This document shows, in pieces, positions 9,539-19,704 of a stretch of 29,248 nucleotides of DNA. Made by a program: the position numbers and the translations under genes. Position 1 is the stretch's first letter. Each line of letters starts with the position of its first letter. The stretch is taken from NCBI GenBank assembly GCA_015680685.1, contig MNCI01003793.1:15979-45226 (forward strand), read 5' to 3'. The stretch comes from Gnetum montanum (taxonomy: Eukaryota; Streptophyta; Gnetopsida; Gnetales; Gnetaceae). The notes under the pieces are model-generated. The model did no database searches and was not told the origin of the DNA. It was given only the letters and a program-made list of their open reading frames with translations.

Positions 9539-12408
9539 ATGGCTTCCTCGAGCATCATTGCTAACACCTTCAACATTGAGGTTCCCATCATGGTTCAAGG
9601 CACCATTGGTGCCGAACAACCGCAAAACCTAATGCTAGAAGCATGTTGATCCCTTAGGATCCAAAATTGAGGACTTGAGGGCTTGACCCAGTAGCATGAA
9701 CACTATAACTTCCTCTATGCAAAGGTGTAGGCAAATCTGCCCCTGGATGTGCACGAACTTGAAGACAAATGTAGCTTCGAGTTTGCTTACTATGATGGGA
9801 AGGAATTTGTTCCCACACTCAATGCTACCATCCCTTTGACACAGATGAACCAATGGCTTCTAGACTAGCTGATCTAGTTGGTTAGACTTAGGGAGCAATA
9901 GGACATGGTGTCTAACCATGAGGATGCCTTCCCAGATGGATAGGAGGAACTCAATTCCCAATCTGATGGGGGAGGTTAAAACAACCCCATTATCATCCCT
10001 CCTACCCAGTGCTTCTGGACCAACCCGTTGTCTATCATTACTCCCTTCATGATCACACCTACATTTTTGCAGCCCGCAATCACATCTGCAATGGGTAGCC
10101 ATGTCAACCCCTCGGCGTATCAACACCATTTTTCGCCTGTTTCACTTGTTTTGTTTGTAGCCACTATTGCTTTGCAAACCGTTCATTAATCTATCCCTGT
10201 AGCACATCATACACCAATCACGGCTACCCTACCACATGTGCACATTGTACCAACTTCGTAGCTGTATGCGACTTCCGCTTCCACTCCCGCATTCAAGTTT
10301 GTCCCATCATCAGCGGTGGGCCCAGGCCCATCAACGTGGTGGACCTCATTCTCTATTCCCCTTGCTACACTACCATCATAAATGTCTCACCACATTTTCC
10401 AATAGGCCTACCAAATCCTGCAAATGGTACAACCCAGCACGGGGCTATGGTATGTCCTGTTGGCTACGCAAACAGTCTATCCCACAGCCCAACCCACAGT
10501 TGCCGCCCTAACAACACCACCTGCCAACTGGTGGATGATGCAAGCGGCACCATCTATGGGGGCCACCTCAATGGTACTACCAGTGGGTCACACTGCTACC
10601 CTCGCCACCCCACAGATGGGAGTTTCCTCAGTAGTTCCCCAACCGTTCGCATCGTCCCAAGGTCTGGACCAAGCGTTCCAGCTCATCCAAACCCTCACTG
10701 AGGAAATAAAATGCCTCAAGGCTATCGGGTCTGACACAGTACAAGTCATGGACATTTACCAGGACAACCCCATTAGCCCTGCCATCCCTGTACTAATCCC
10801 CCAGGGATATCCCTCCCACACTTTACGAAATACAACAAGGAGGGAGATCCCAACACACATACTGTTACCTTTAGGTCTGAATCCCTTTTGTTGCAACAAT
10901 GGCTGCATGCAATTATCCATGTCTTTACTATGTCCCTAGCTAGGAAAGCTTTAGATTGGTACTGTGCACTGCCATGCTCATCTATTTCAACTCTAGAGGA
11001 GCTTCTAACCTAGTTTGTGATGCGCTTCAAGTATAACTTGAAGCCAAAAATCACGCTGGATCAGTTGATGAGCATGAAGCAGAATCCTCTAGAGCCGGTC
11101 CAAAATTTCATTTAGTGTTGGAGTGCAACCTTTAATGAAATCCACGAGCCCATTGTGGAGACCCACCTATTGGCTGTCTTTAAGGGCATAGTGAACAACT
11201 TCATCAAGTCTAAACTATACTACCTTGCTCCTCGCACTCTTAGTCAAGCTTTTGCTTAGACTAAGAGCATACAAGATGCAGTTGAAGCAAGCAGAGACCT
11301 GGCCTACGTTGCTTACAAAAACACCTTCACAAAGAAGGACAATGTTAAGGTCCCAATAGCCACAGTGGCCACTATGGTGACCGAAGCCAAGCCCAAACTT
11401 AATAATAATGGTAACAAGAACAACAAGAAACCAGCCATGCCCGTAGCTACTCTCATGCCTAAGAAGGGCCACACACCATAACCTACCATACCCATGCCTG
11501 AGACATCTGCACAATCCAAACTGAACTTTGAGCGTAAAGATCGCTCCAAGTATACCTTGCTTCTTGTCAAGCCTTCAGAACTTCTAAAGCAGCTACTGGC
11601 AGTGGGGCACATCCAACACAAGCAAATGTCGGAGGAGGGAGTCAAGAAACACCAGTGCTACTGCAAGCTCCTTAGGAACCCCTCCTTGGCCTTGCCCAAT
11701 GAGCCTCTAGTTCCTAAGGGTTTCAAGTTGGATTGGTTTTGTGACTACCATCAACAATGTGATCATAATATAGATTACTATCTGGTGTTGCAGGATGACA
11801 TACAGAGGATGATTGATCAGGGAAAATTGGTGTTGGATGAAAGCAACCTAGAATGTCCTGAAAACCAATCCCTACATGTTTACACAGACCCCCTCAATGC
11901 CAAAAATGCCAATTACGCCATCAATGCCATCGATATTGACAGTGATCCTTATCCACCCCAGCAACCATTTGTGGTTTGTGTGCCTTAGCATAGCGCACCA
12001 GCACCGCCAGTGGCTGGTCGAAGCTCATAGCAACCGTTTGTCCTAAGGATCCCTCCGCAGGCATTTGTCCCCATGCCATCCGTTAGCTGAATTACGCCAC
12101 CTTGCCCATTAACACCATTAGCTTCGTTTGTCATCAGGGGGCAAACTCCTTCAATAGCCCCTGCCTCACGCAAGACAGCTGAATAACCTTCTTGTCCTAA
12201 AAACTGAGGAGTGCATTTAGCAAGCAAGACGTCAAGGAAAAATACCACCCTAGGCATTCCCAAGCCCACGTCTTCACCCCTTGCATCTATGCCCTCATCA
12301 CCAAAGAGGGATGTTGCGATAACCACACAGTTCGTGCCGCCCCGCCAAAAGGGGTCTGGACCCAGATCCAAAATCGCCCTTCCTCAGGAAATTCGTCTCT
12401 TGGGATGA
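9539..12408 (+). pseudogene. gag: Gag of element B, broken
   Basis: Starts MASSSIIANTFNI, matching MESS-NSNARTFVI of element C. An N-terminal part (about 9690-9990) has NLPLD and EFAYYDGKEFVPTL, shared with C. After a Pro/Thr-rich linker (10236-10800) and a frameshift near 10810 comes the capsid-like core: GDPNTHTVTF, FTMSLARKALDWYCALP, MRFKYNLKP, then a Lys/Asn-rich stretch. At about 11494-11988 is FCDYHQQCDHNIDYYLVLQD, a variant of the plant Gypsy YC-H---GH-T--C motif that lacks the last Cys. PFVV-VP motifs follow. Stops are mostly TAG. It would package element RNA; dead here. Confidence 0.85.
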
Positions 12409-12500
12409 ATAGAAGAGGAGAAAGGTGATAAACAGGAGGTGGCCAAGACCTCTTGGATACCCTCACTTAGGTCAAACAAGCTCTGAAATAAAAAAACACT

Positions 12501-13219
12501 ATGTTGAGCTTGTACGACCTAATCATAACATCCGTCCCACACCGTGAGGCTCTGGTCTGCATGCTGACGGTGATTCTGGTCAATGAAGACATGCCATCGG
12601 AAGAGGAAGCGATCAACTCGATCATGCTGCCCTATGCACCTGCAGAGCCAGAGCCATCTCAACTAACTTTCAACGACGGTTCCATTAGGGAAGCTCCCAA
12701 AAGGGGTCAAGTGACTACAGCATCCCGATTCATCACAATTCGGGTTGGCCAACACCGAATCCGAAGGGTACATTGATGATGGGGCTGCCACGAATGTCAT
12801 CCCCTTTCCTATTGTAGATAAGTTGGGCCTGGTCGACCAGATCAAACCCAAGACGACATCATGTCTAACGTCATTCAATGGGGCACAGGTTGTGGTGAAG
12901 GGCACAATCCACGTAGACTTCGTGGCAGGGGACCAGTTCCCCACGAATGCAACATTCATCGTGGTCAAGGAAATGCCCAGGTTTAACCTGATCTTGGGGA
13001 GATTATGGTTAGTGCAGCTCAGGGCTGTCTCCTCACCTATACACCAGGAGATCCATCTACCTTATACAAGTAGGGAGGTGGTGATCCATGGTGACGAGGT
13101 AGCGATGTAAGCAATCCACAACGTAGACATGGAATAGGGCTCAGAGGTTGTAACCTTTGAGAGTGAAGCACCTGTTGCAACACACACTGACCATCTGGTA
13201 GAGGAATCAGCTCAATAAG
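12501..13219 (+). pseudogene. Retropepsin-like aspartic protease of element B
   Basis: Begins MLSLYDLIITSVPHREAL, homologous to MSLYDLVMTLATHH in element C. The active site reads YIDDGAATNVIPF, where most retropepsins have DS/TGA; the D-D-G form is a variant. FNLILGRLWL is the later conserved beta-strand with ILGR. A one-base deletion (about 12771) splits the frame just before the catalytic Asp, so 12501-12776 and 12745-13110 are two halves of one gene. The frame then runs with stops to about 13250. The family cuts the gag(-pol) polyprotein in the particle. Confidence 0.8.
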
Positions 13220-13771
13220 CCGGTTCCCAAAATGAGAGCATGTGGGCTGAGTTGCCCTTCCAAGTGGGGGGCAATGATGTAGATGAAGGCCCTGGCAAAG
13301 CATCTCAGCCTTATTTTTCACTCAACCTGTGATGGGTCAAGAAGCAACTATGCATAGCATAGCAACCCTATTGCTTCTTACCTAGTTGTCCACCCTTACA
13401 CATTTCTTGCCCTTCTATTTTGCATCTACGTTAGTTGCTAATTAACCATTTTCCAAATCGTTAGCGTATCACCCTTTAACACACAACGGGCCCAAAATGG
13501 CCTAAAACTATGTTATGCCATGGCTTGAAATGGCCTAAAACTAGCAATGACCCGCAATGGCCTAAAACTATGTTATGCCATGGCTCGAAATGGCCTAAAA
13601 CTAGCAGGGGCCCGAAATGGCCTTAAACAAGCACAAAAAAGAGTGAAATTTTAGCATGACATTCAGCACATAAAAAATGCATCAGTTAGCGTAGAATCAA
13701 TTCACCTATTTATTCAAATTTTTGTCTTTTAGACAATGTTTGTAAAAATTTCACAAAAAATTTCCATGCTA
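13220..13771 (+). other. Spacer between protease and antisense gene (B)
   Basis: Apart from the 60-bp repeats, no gene is seen. A G-rich GTGGGGGGCAATGATG near 13265 resembles the purine-rich tract at the end of some Gypsy coding regions, but no LTR follows it. Confidence 0.5.
13490..13632 (+). repeat. 60-bp tandem repeat after the protease of B
   Basis: 13501-13560 and 13561-13620 are almost identical, with a partial unit on each side. Each holds two sub-motifs: GGCCTAAAACTATG and GGCCTAAAACTAGC. Element C has related repeats in the same place (24899-24976). Confidence 0.95.
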
Positions 13772-13932
13772 TCATGGGTTGTCTTTGCCTGCATCATCTT
13801 CACCACTTGCTTCTGCATCATCCCCTTCTACATCGCCTTTCCCTGTGTTGTCCCCTGCTACCCCTTCATTCCTTCCTGCTACAGGCCCTGCGCCCTCATC
13901 TAGAACTTGCATCATAACAATGAAGTAGTTAG
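13772..13932 (-). pseudogene. Antisense gene, last exon (acidic tail)
   Basis: Candidate acceptor TTTCCTTAG. It reads NYFIVMMQVLDEGAGPVAG, then a Gly/Asp/Glu-rich tail ending GEDDAGKDNP and TGA. The tail frame is clear; the junction to exon 7 is ambiguous. Confidence 0.6.
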
Positions 13933-13993
13933 CTAAGGAAACGCACGCAAGTTACAATAGAGCATAAGCATTGACACATAGAAAGTGACTAAC

Positions 13994-14814
13994 TTGAGAA
14001 GGACCTACATCCTTCTTGAAGGGTATCTGGTCTAGACCGAGCCTGAGACAGTGCTAGACCTCCTCTGCCGTCATATCCACCCAACACTTGATGCTAGGTT
14101 CAACATCTGCAGCAGCCTTCTCCTTTTCGGCGGTCATCCATCTAGGCGGTCCTAGAGAAAAGGAGGCGGTTGCGGTCTCTCCTGTGGGAAGGTCCACTTC
14201 CCATTCAGGAGACTTTGTAACCTTCACCTACCCTTTGAACTTGTCATAGGCCTTAGAAACGCCAATGGCATCTACGAACGCTTTAAGGGTGAATGCCTCC
14301 ACAGAAGCATTCTTGTATAGTTTACGATAGGAGGCATGCTCTAGTTTATACATATGCTTATGATTCTTTTGGAACTACCCCTATTCGTAAACTCTTGCAC
14401 CGTAATCCTTCCAATATTGACACTTTTGGGCCAACAAGTTCATTTGCATTTGTTGCTCTATTATTTCGTGGGTGGCTTCGTTGTTTTGACGCATGACTGT
14501 TCAAAATCTGGCATGATCTATTACAGCTGTGTGCCAGTCCTCATTATTAGTATCATGGACTATGAGGAATTCATTCCTTGATTTGAGGTCCTCTACCTCG
14601 GTGCTTAGGTTGGCCTTCTCTTTCTTAGCCTTTTGGACCCATTTCCATAGATCTTCATTGACGTGCTTGTACTCTCACAAGGAGCAAGCTGAATGCAAAG
14701 CACATTTTCTTGCCTCATCATATGCATGACAAGGCACCTCGGTCACTTCAGGAGGGAATGTAGGCATGGCACTGACTTTAAAAGGCCGTGTCGGGTCGCA
14801 TTTGAGTCGAGAGG
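13994..14814 (-). pseudogene. Antisense gene, exon 7 (coiled coil)
   Basis: Acceptor TTGTGATAG. 273 codons without any frameshift, with six stops (TAG or TGA). It includes VQKAKKEKANLSTEVEDLKS, a heptad-like coiled coil, then HEIIEQQMQMNLLAQKCQYW and EAFTLKAFVDAIGVSKAYDK, and WEVDLPTGETATASFSLGPP. The end is uncertain: several weak donors exist at 13986-14005. Confidence 0.7.
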
Positions 14815-14918
14815 CTATCACAACATAAAGAGCATGTCAGTCGCATTAGCGTAGAAAGGTTAGCAAATTCAAGAAACTGTAGTGTAGAAACATGAGAGCA
14901 TCTAGCACTACTACTTAC

Positions 14919-15032
14919 CCACTTTAGGGTTAATCTGCTGAAGACGGTTGATCATGTCATCAACGACCCCCTCCATAAACATAAACTTATCAGAGATCTC
15001 ATTCCATCATTCCACACGAACCAGTGGGGGTC
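14919..15032 (-). pseudogene. Antisense gene, exon 6
   Basis: Acceptor GATATTGCAG, then GPPLVRVE, one TGA, WNEISDKFMFMEGVVDDMIN and INPKVG. Both borders are consensus (donor GTGG|GTAAGT) and both keep the frame. Confidence 0.75.
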
Positions 15033-15125
15033 CTGCAATATCAACAATGGTTCTTGTCATATAACTAAATGTGTCAGCAACGATCGAAATGAGCTATGAC
15101 AGGAAGGACATATTGTTAAACTTAC

Positions 15126-15467
15126 CAACGTTTAATTGCAATTCCCCTTCCTTCTAATTCGAACTGGTGGTAGCATCCTTGGTAGAAGTCCCTTCTGGGT
15201 CGATGCAGGCTTCTCCTTTATTCATGGGCGCTTTGCCTTTTGAGGCACTAGCATTCTCTTTATTCACGAGAGACTCCTCTTCATCTCCAAAAATTCCCTC
15301 CTGGTTAGTAGGAGGATTTTGCCTAATAACAAGAGCCCCTGTTTTAGGGGTAAGAGCTCTTTCCTTCTTGACCAGGGCCCTTCTCTCTGAGATTGAGGCC
15401 TCCGAGTCTTTATTTGTCACCCCCATTTTAGGGGCCGACACCTCTTCTTCCTCTTCCTTTTCATTCT
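15126..15467 (-). pseudogene. Antisense gene, exon 5 (Lys/Glu-rich)
   Basis: Acceptor TTGGCTAGCAG; joined to exon 4 it reads LI-ENEKEEEEEVSAPKMG. The exon is hydrophilic and repetitive (ALVKKERALTPKTGALV, SLVNKENASASKGKAPMNKG), probably disordered. One TAG. Donor GTTG|GTAAGT. Confidence 0.7.
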
Positions 15468-15612
15468 CTGCTAGCCAAAAAACATGTTTGTGTTATCTTA
15501 AAACATGTTAGCGTAAAGCAAGTGCTATGCTACGCTATGCTGTCTACCATGGCACAGCGCAGTAGGTGTTAGCAAAGTAGGCAAAGAAATAAGCATGGGC
15601 AGAATCGTTTAC

Positions 15613-16665
15613 CAATGAGGGGTTGCATCCTCTGTAGTTTAAGATGCAATCTCCTCCCCTCTTCTTCTTCAGCGTGAAGGGTTCCCTCAGTTGAAGCAGG
15701 CCTCTTTCACTGCAACTTGTTGGCCATAGTCTCAACTATGAGACATTTCGCCTATGACACGCTATCGGCTACAGCAGGGGGTGTCTCACCTACGTTGTCT
15801 CGGCCACAAAAGTTGTAGGCCACCCGATCCTTAGTCATCACGTAAAATGACTCCCTAATTGCTTCTGGGGGATCTTGGGCTCGGGTGGTCTAGAGGATTT
15901 GGTGGATCCATGGTCTGGAAATCTAGTTGCGATTTTGCATTATCCAGGCTCCGTTCTGTTGAACTACCAGAAACTCTACGAAGCGTCACAAGAAGGCTAT
16001 GTAAAAGGCATAATGTATATTGGAATGGGACTCAAACTTCTTATGGAGCCCCACAATTTCAGTTTGCAAGCCTTTACATAGAAAATTAGCCCAATTGTAG
16101 TGGGCCCCTTCCTCCATGACCTCATGCATTACCCAGGCTTGCTCAATCCCCAGGACCTTCCCTTGGGAAAGTAGCTGGGGGAATGCGTGAGCATGGAAGA
16201 TAGGGTAAACCTCCCTGGCGGGTCCTGCTTTAAGCTTCTCCATGGGGACACCCTTCCGCTCTTTGGTAATTCCTAACCACTCTGGAATGTCCTTCTTCTG
16301 AAGGCTCATCTCCCTCTTACTCTTCGACCCTATGGGGACGCCATTAGCAGGGACGCCGAAAAGATCTACGAACAACTGGTCATTAATATCAATGATCACC
16401 TGTATGTCGTGTATGCGCACGCAGAAGCGGTCTGCCCTACCGAAAAAGGAGTCGACTAGGGAGAGCATCTCAGCGGCAGGGACGCTCAAGTTTAGGTCCA
16501 AGAACAGATCCATAAGCCTAGCCTTTTGGATGTTCTGGACCAAGGAGTTTGAGGCTGCACTACATATCTAGCACTGGCTTGCATCTACTTCTCCATACTT
16601 AAAGTAGATGTTTGCCTCCTGGTTCTCAACGGTTATCACTGTCACCTCCTAGGGATTTTTCACCC
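15613..16665 (-). pseudogene. Antisense gene, exon 4 (largest; possible plant-transposon-protein domain)
   Basis: Acceptor CTACTACAG. 351 codons in one frame with seven stops (TAG or TGA), the longest open part being 185 codons (15986-16543). It contains IDINDQLFVDLFGVPANGVP and then EQAWVMHEVMEEGAHYNWAN. A segment with an 'IND--LF---GVP' turn followed by a helical 'MHEVMEEGAHYNW---L' block is reminiscent of the 'putative plant transposon protein' domain seen in antisense ORFs of plant Gypsy elements. That resemblance is from memory and weak. Donor CATTG|GTAAAC. Confidence 0.65.
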
Positions 16666-16763
16666 CTGTAGTAGTTTGCACAGAAGCGTTTAGCATGAAA
16701 AAACACAAAAGACCCAAAGATTGCAAAGACACTTAAGCATGTAGCACCCGCTGTTTAGCTTAC

Positions 16764-17025
16764 CAGGTTTGTATGGTAATAGGAACAACGGAAGACTAAC
16801 TAGAACTTGTTCAATAGTGATCGGTTTGAAGAGTGCCCACCACTCATCCAACCAACCCATCTCCTTGCATCTGTCGTAGGGGATGGGGTATAGCGGTACT
16901 CACCTCCACATTGACCAATCACACTTGCATGCAGATTCTCAGCAGAAGAGAACTCCTACAGGGCCACTCGTGCTATGGTTAGCACACTAGTATTGTCGTG
17001 AAGCCCTTCCTTGTTAATGTTAAAC
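16764..17025 (-). pseudogene. Antisense gene, exon 3
   Basis: Acceptor TTTTTGTTATCAG. It reads FNINKEGLHDNTSVLTIARV, then one frameshift at about 16925-16960, then YDRCKEMGWLDEWWALFKP and LPLFLLPYKPG. Donor CCTG|GTAAGC. Confidence 0.7.
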
Positions 17026-17106
17026 CTGATAACAAAAACATACTATTAACATTTGGCTAGCATAGCAAGCGTTGCACAATACACGGAACAAGGCTACAAA
17101 GCTAAC

Positions 17107-17556
17107 CCGGCAGCATAGTAGATGGTCCCTAGTGGATTTTGGAAGCACGTTCTCATATGGCGTGCAATAAACAACGTGTTGTAAAGATGGTAGAAGATGT
17201 ACTCAAGCATACCCCTGGTCCAAGCCAAACGTCTCAAATCTTTGGGGCATTAACTAGATCCTTCTCCCTGCCTGCTACTGATTGCCTCGTCTATCAAAAA
17301 CCTCAGTATACCCCAGCTTGCCCTAGGTAATAGGGTTTCTATTATGACGATCACCTCTTCCTCCTCTAAGTATGAGCAAGCGATCACACTAAAGTGTTGA
17401 AAGAGAAATTGTAAGAACTCATGTGCTCCTTGCCTGAACCAGTCCCCTCGCTCTTCCACACGTGTATGGGGAGGAAGAACATTGGCCACTGGTTTGCTTA
17501 TGCAACATAGGACCCCTACAATTTCTAGGACAATTAGAGTTGGCCTCAGTGCTATC
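17107..17556 (-). pseudogene. Antisense gene, exon 2
   Basis: Follows the acceptor TTGTGTTGTGCAG. It reads IALRPTLIVLEIVGVLCC, then RGDWFRQGAHEFLQFLFQHF and LEEEEVIVIIETLLP. After its only stop (the single TAA of the gene) it reads LAWTRGMLEYIFYHLYNTLF and ends GTIYYAAG. The donor is GCCGG|GTTAGC, and the frame continues into FNINKEG of exon 3. Confidence 0.7.
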
Positions 17557-18098
17557 CTGCACAACACAACTAGAAAATGTTGGCATCGTGCCCAAGAGCA
17601 ATACACACATAGCATAGCAAGACCTAGCCTTTTAGCATATGGCGTAACATAACCCTCTTCCTGCACATAGCGTAGCAAGAACATGAAAGAAATAGCATAG
17701 CAAGAATAGCCTAGCGTAGCAACAGAGCGATTAGCCCTAGTAGAACGATTAGCATTACACCCTGATGAAACACGTATCACACTGTCACGTCACGCACTGC
17801 CAAACCCTCCTGAGGGTCCTACGCTACGCCATTCGAAAGCCAAGTAACTTAAACTATCCAAACTATTGTAGTTATGACAACCATAGTGATGGCAGTTTAT
17901 GCAACCTCGCATGCAATGTTAGTGTAGCGTTGATGCATCCGTCGCGGCTGAAATAGTGACAACGATGGTGAAAAGGCCAAAACAACAACAACACGATGAC
18001 AGAAAACACGGATAACTGAAACTGAATTGGAAAATTGAAAACAGAAAATAAAAATGATAACATAAGCATGAAAAAATAGAGGAGGTATAGCAACCTAC

Positions 18099-18217
18099 CA
18101 GGTCAACAGTGTGTCCTCCTGCACCACGATGCGCACTTGTGTCATGCACCCTAGGGTTTTCTATACCTCCTTGACCTTTGCGAGTGCTCAATGAGTGCGT
18201 TCTTTCTTTGGAGCCAT
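18099..18217 (-). pseudogene. Antisense gene, exon 1
   Basis: Begins MAPKKERT and contains two stops (TGA, TAG). A second ATG lies directly before (18218-18220). The donor is CTG|GTAGGT. The last two bases (TG) join G of exon 2 to give TGG. Confidence 0.6.
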
Positions 18218-18220
18218 CAT

Positions 18221-18337
18221 CCTGATTGCAAACTTTTCCTCTTTGCTATGCAAAAACCACCTTGCTCTCTATTAGCAAAATCGCTCTGTGCTCCGAATGT
18301 GGGCTTTGCGCTCTTATGGTGAGAATGACAAGCTTAC
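18221..18337 (-). other. Upstream flank of the antisense gene
   Basis: 117 bases between the antisense ATG and the C LTR. No clear TATA box or other motif was recognised. The promoter may have been separated by the insertion of C. Confidence 0.4.
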
Positions 18338-18521
18338 TGAAAACACCACAAAGATTTCAGTAACACTTCCAGACAACTTGTGAGCTGCTTAAGTAGTCTC
18401 AAACGACCCACAATGGAGGAAAAAAGGTCCCCCATGGGCCCATAGGTGACTATAAAAAGTGTTGGCATCAAGAATCAAGGGTTTCAGGCCCAAAAAGTGC
18501 AATTTTGGGCAAACACATTTT

Positions 18522-19300
18522 GGTCACGCTGCCTAACGTATGACTAGCGTGACCAAACTTTGGAGCCCCAAAATCGTATCCAAACAGGCCGAATTTGGGC
18601 ACACAGACCCCCCTTGAGCATCACCGGAGTCCCCAGTAGCTCCCAACATCCAAAACCATGAAATTTAAGCTCAAAAATCACCTTTTTTGGGCCATTTTCA
18701 GTTTCATACGCTAGGGTTATAGTTTCATACGCTGCACAGCGTATGAACAGCGTAACCAAGTAAAAATGAAATAAAACAAGAATTTTTAGGTAGCATCTTT
18801 GACATCTGAGCATACCCTAGGGATAGGCAACATTCGTACATGATCATAGGCTTCAAAAACTTTAGTTTTGGGCTTCAAATGTGTCATTTTAGACTTCTTA
18901 TGTTGGGGTTACAGTTTCATATGCTACACTACGTATGAATAGCGTAATAAACTCAAACAGGCCCAAAATGACAGCCAAACGGAGTCAAACTTTGCATCCA
19001 GGACACCCCAGAGAGCAAGCAGTAGTTAGGCAACATCAAACAGGCATAAGTGTATAAAAATGAGCTCAAAACAAGGTAGAAACACTTAGTTATGCTGGGG
19101 TTACAGTTTCATACGCTGCACAGCGTAATGCCCAGCATAATCAACAAAACAAGGCCTAAACGACACTCAAATTAGCCCAAATTTGGCACACAGAACCCTC
19201 ATGACCCATGGCATGCAGATCCACTCTGAAAATGGATCTCATAGGTCAAAAATGGGTTCAAAATGCACTATTTTCAGGTCATACGCTGTTAGTTACGTTG
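18522..19300 (+). repeat. Tandem subrepeats of about 192-203 bp in the C LTR
   Basis: Inverted-repeat cores start at 18522, 18725, 18917, 19109 and about 19279. The core at 18522 pairs GGTCACGCT with AGCGTGACC (18546-18554). The core at 18725-18746 has perfect 10-base arms (TCATACGCTG / CAGCGTATGA) around CA. The 18917 core is decayed and the 19109 core has lost its outer end. Sequences between cores (CCAAA...CCCAAAAT...) are also recognisably repeated. The 3' LTR has the same set at 26693, 26896, 27088 and 27280. Confidence 0.85.
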
Positions 19301-19704
19301 GCATGCTTCCAGCAGCATAAACCTAGCGTAAACACTTTCATACGCTGGACGCTGGATGCAAGATGCTGACGCTAGAATGGGCTACGCACACATCAGAGCT
19401 AGATTCATGCACGTTGGAGGCTTTGGCAGCCCAAAAATAGCACAGAACTACAGATTCAGAGGCTAAACACCCAGATCCACGCTTGTACATTAACATTTGT
19501 TGCATTTTTGACATTTTCAGTGTTTCAAGTTCTTACGTTGGGCATTACGCATGCCAGCGTAAGAGATCTTGGACACTGCACTATACATTGTAACAATTTT
19601 TGTGCATTTTGGTCAAAATGGTCATACATGTCACCTAATCCGCATTTCCCACACCTGACAACCATGGATCTTCACACAGATCTGCATCCCACGCATCAAA
19701 ATCA

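Larger units (their letters stand above)
13772..18217 (-). pseudogene. Eight-exon gene antisense to element B (pseudogene)
   Basis: On the minus strand a gene can be read from ATG (18217) to TGA (13772-13774), about 3,320 coding bases in eight exons. Donors are mostly consensus (GTAAGT twice, GTAAGC, GTAGGT) and acceptors are pyrimidine-rich (TTGCAG, CTACAG, TGTGCAG). Six of the seven junctions keep the reading frame; the last is ambiguous. Introns are about 542, 81, 98, 145, 93, 104 and 60-75 bases. I count 19 in-frame stops (12 TAG, 6 TGA, 1 TAA) and one frameshift (exon 3). The product would be a soluble protein of about 1,100 residues: a Lys-rich start, a middle part vaguely like the plant-transposon-protein domain of antisense ORFs in Gypsy elements, a Lys/Glu-rich segment, a coiled-coil segment, and an acidic Gly/Asp/Glu tail. 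Function unknown. Confidence 0.75.
7294..18337 (+). mobile_element. Element B: non-autonomous gag-protease element with an antisense gene
   Basis: Order: LTR (7294 to about 9041), primer site (9051), repeated leader, broken gag (9539-12408) and protease (12501-13219), a 60-bp tandem repeat, then a spliced gene on the minus strand (13772-18217). No reverse transcriptase, RNase H or integrase signature was found on either strand. The LTR start (TGAAATACCC...TTTCAG) resembles that of C (TGAAAACACC...TTTCAG), and the primer site, gag, protease and post-protease repeat are shared with C. The 3' LTR is not in the window because C begins at 18338. Confidence 0.75.

Noticed and set aside
13260-13285. 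GTGGGGGGCAATGATG as the polypurine tract of B
   Set aside because: No LTR start of B (TGAAATACCC) follows; the sequence continues into repeats and the antisense gene.
15167-15511. 114-codon plus-strand frame
   Set aside because: It is the complement of exon 5 of the antisense gene, whose frame and splice borders are better supported.
17250-17780. 176-codon minus-strand frame taken as one intact protein
   Set aside because: Its upper part lies in intron 1, rich in CATAGCATAGC repeats; a good acceptor at 17557 and frame continuity favour exon 2 beginning at 17556.
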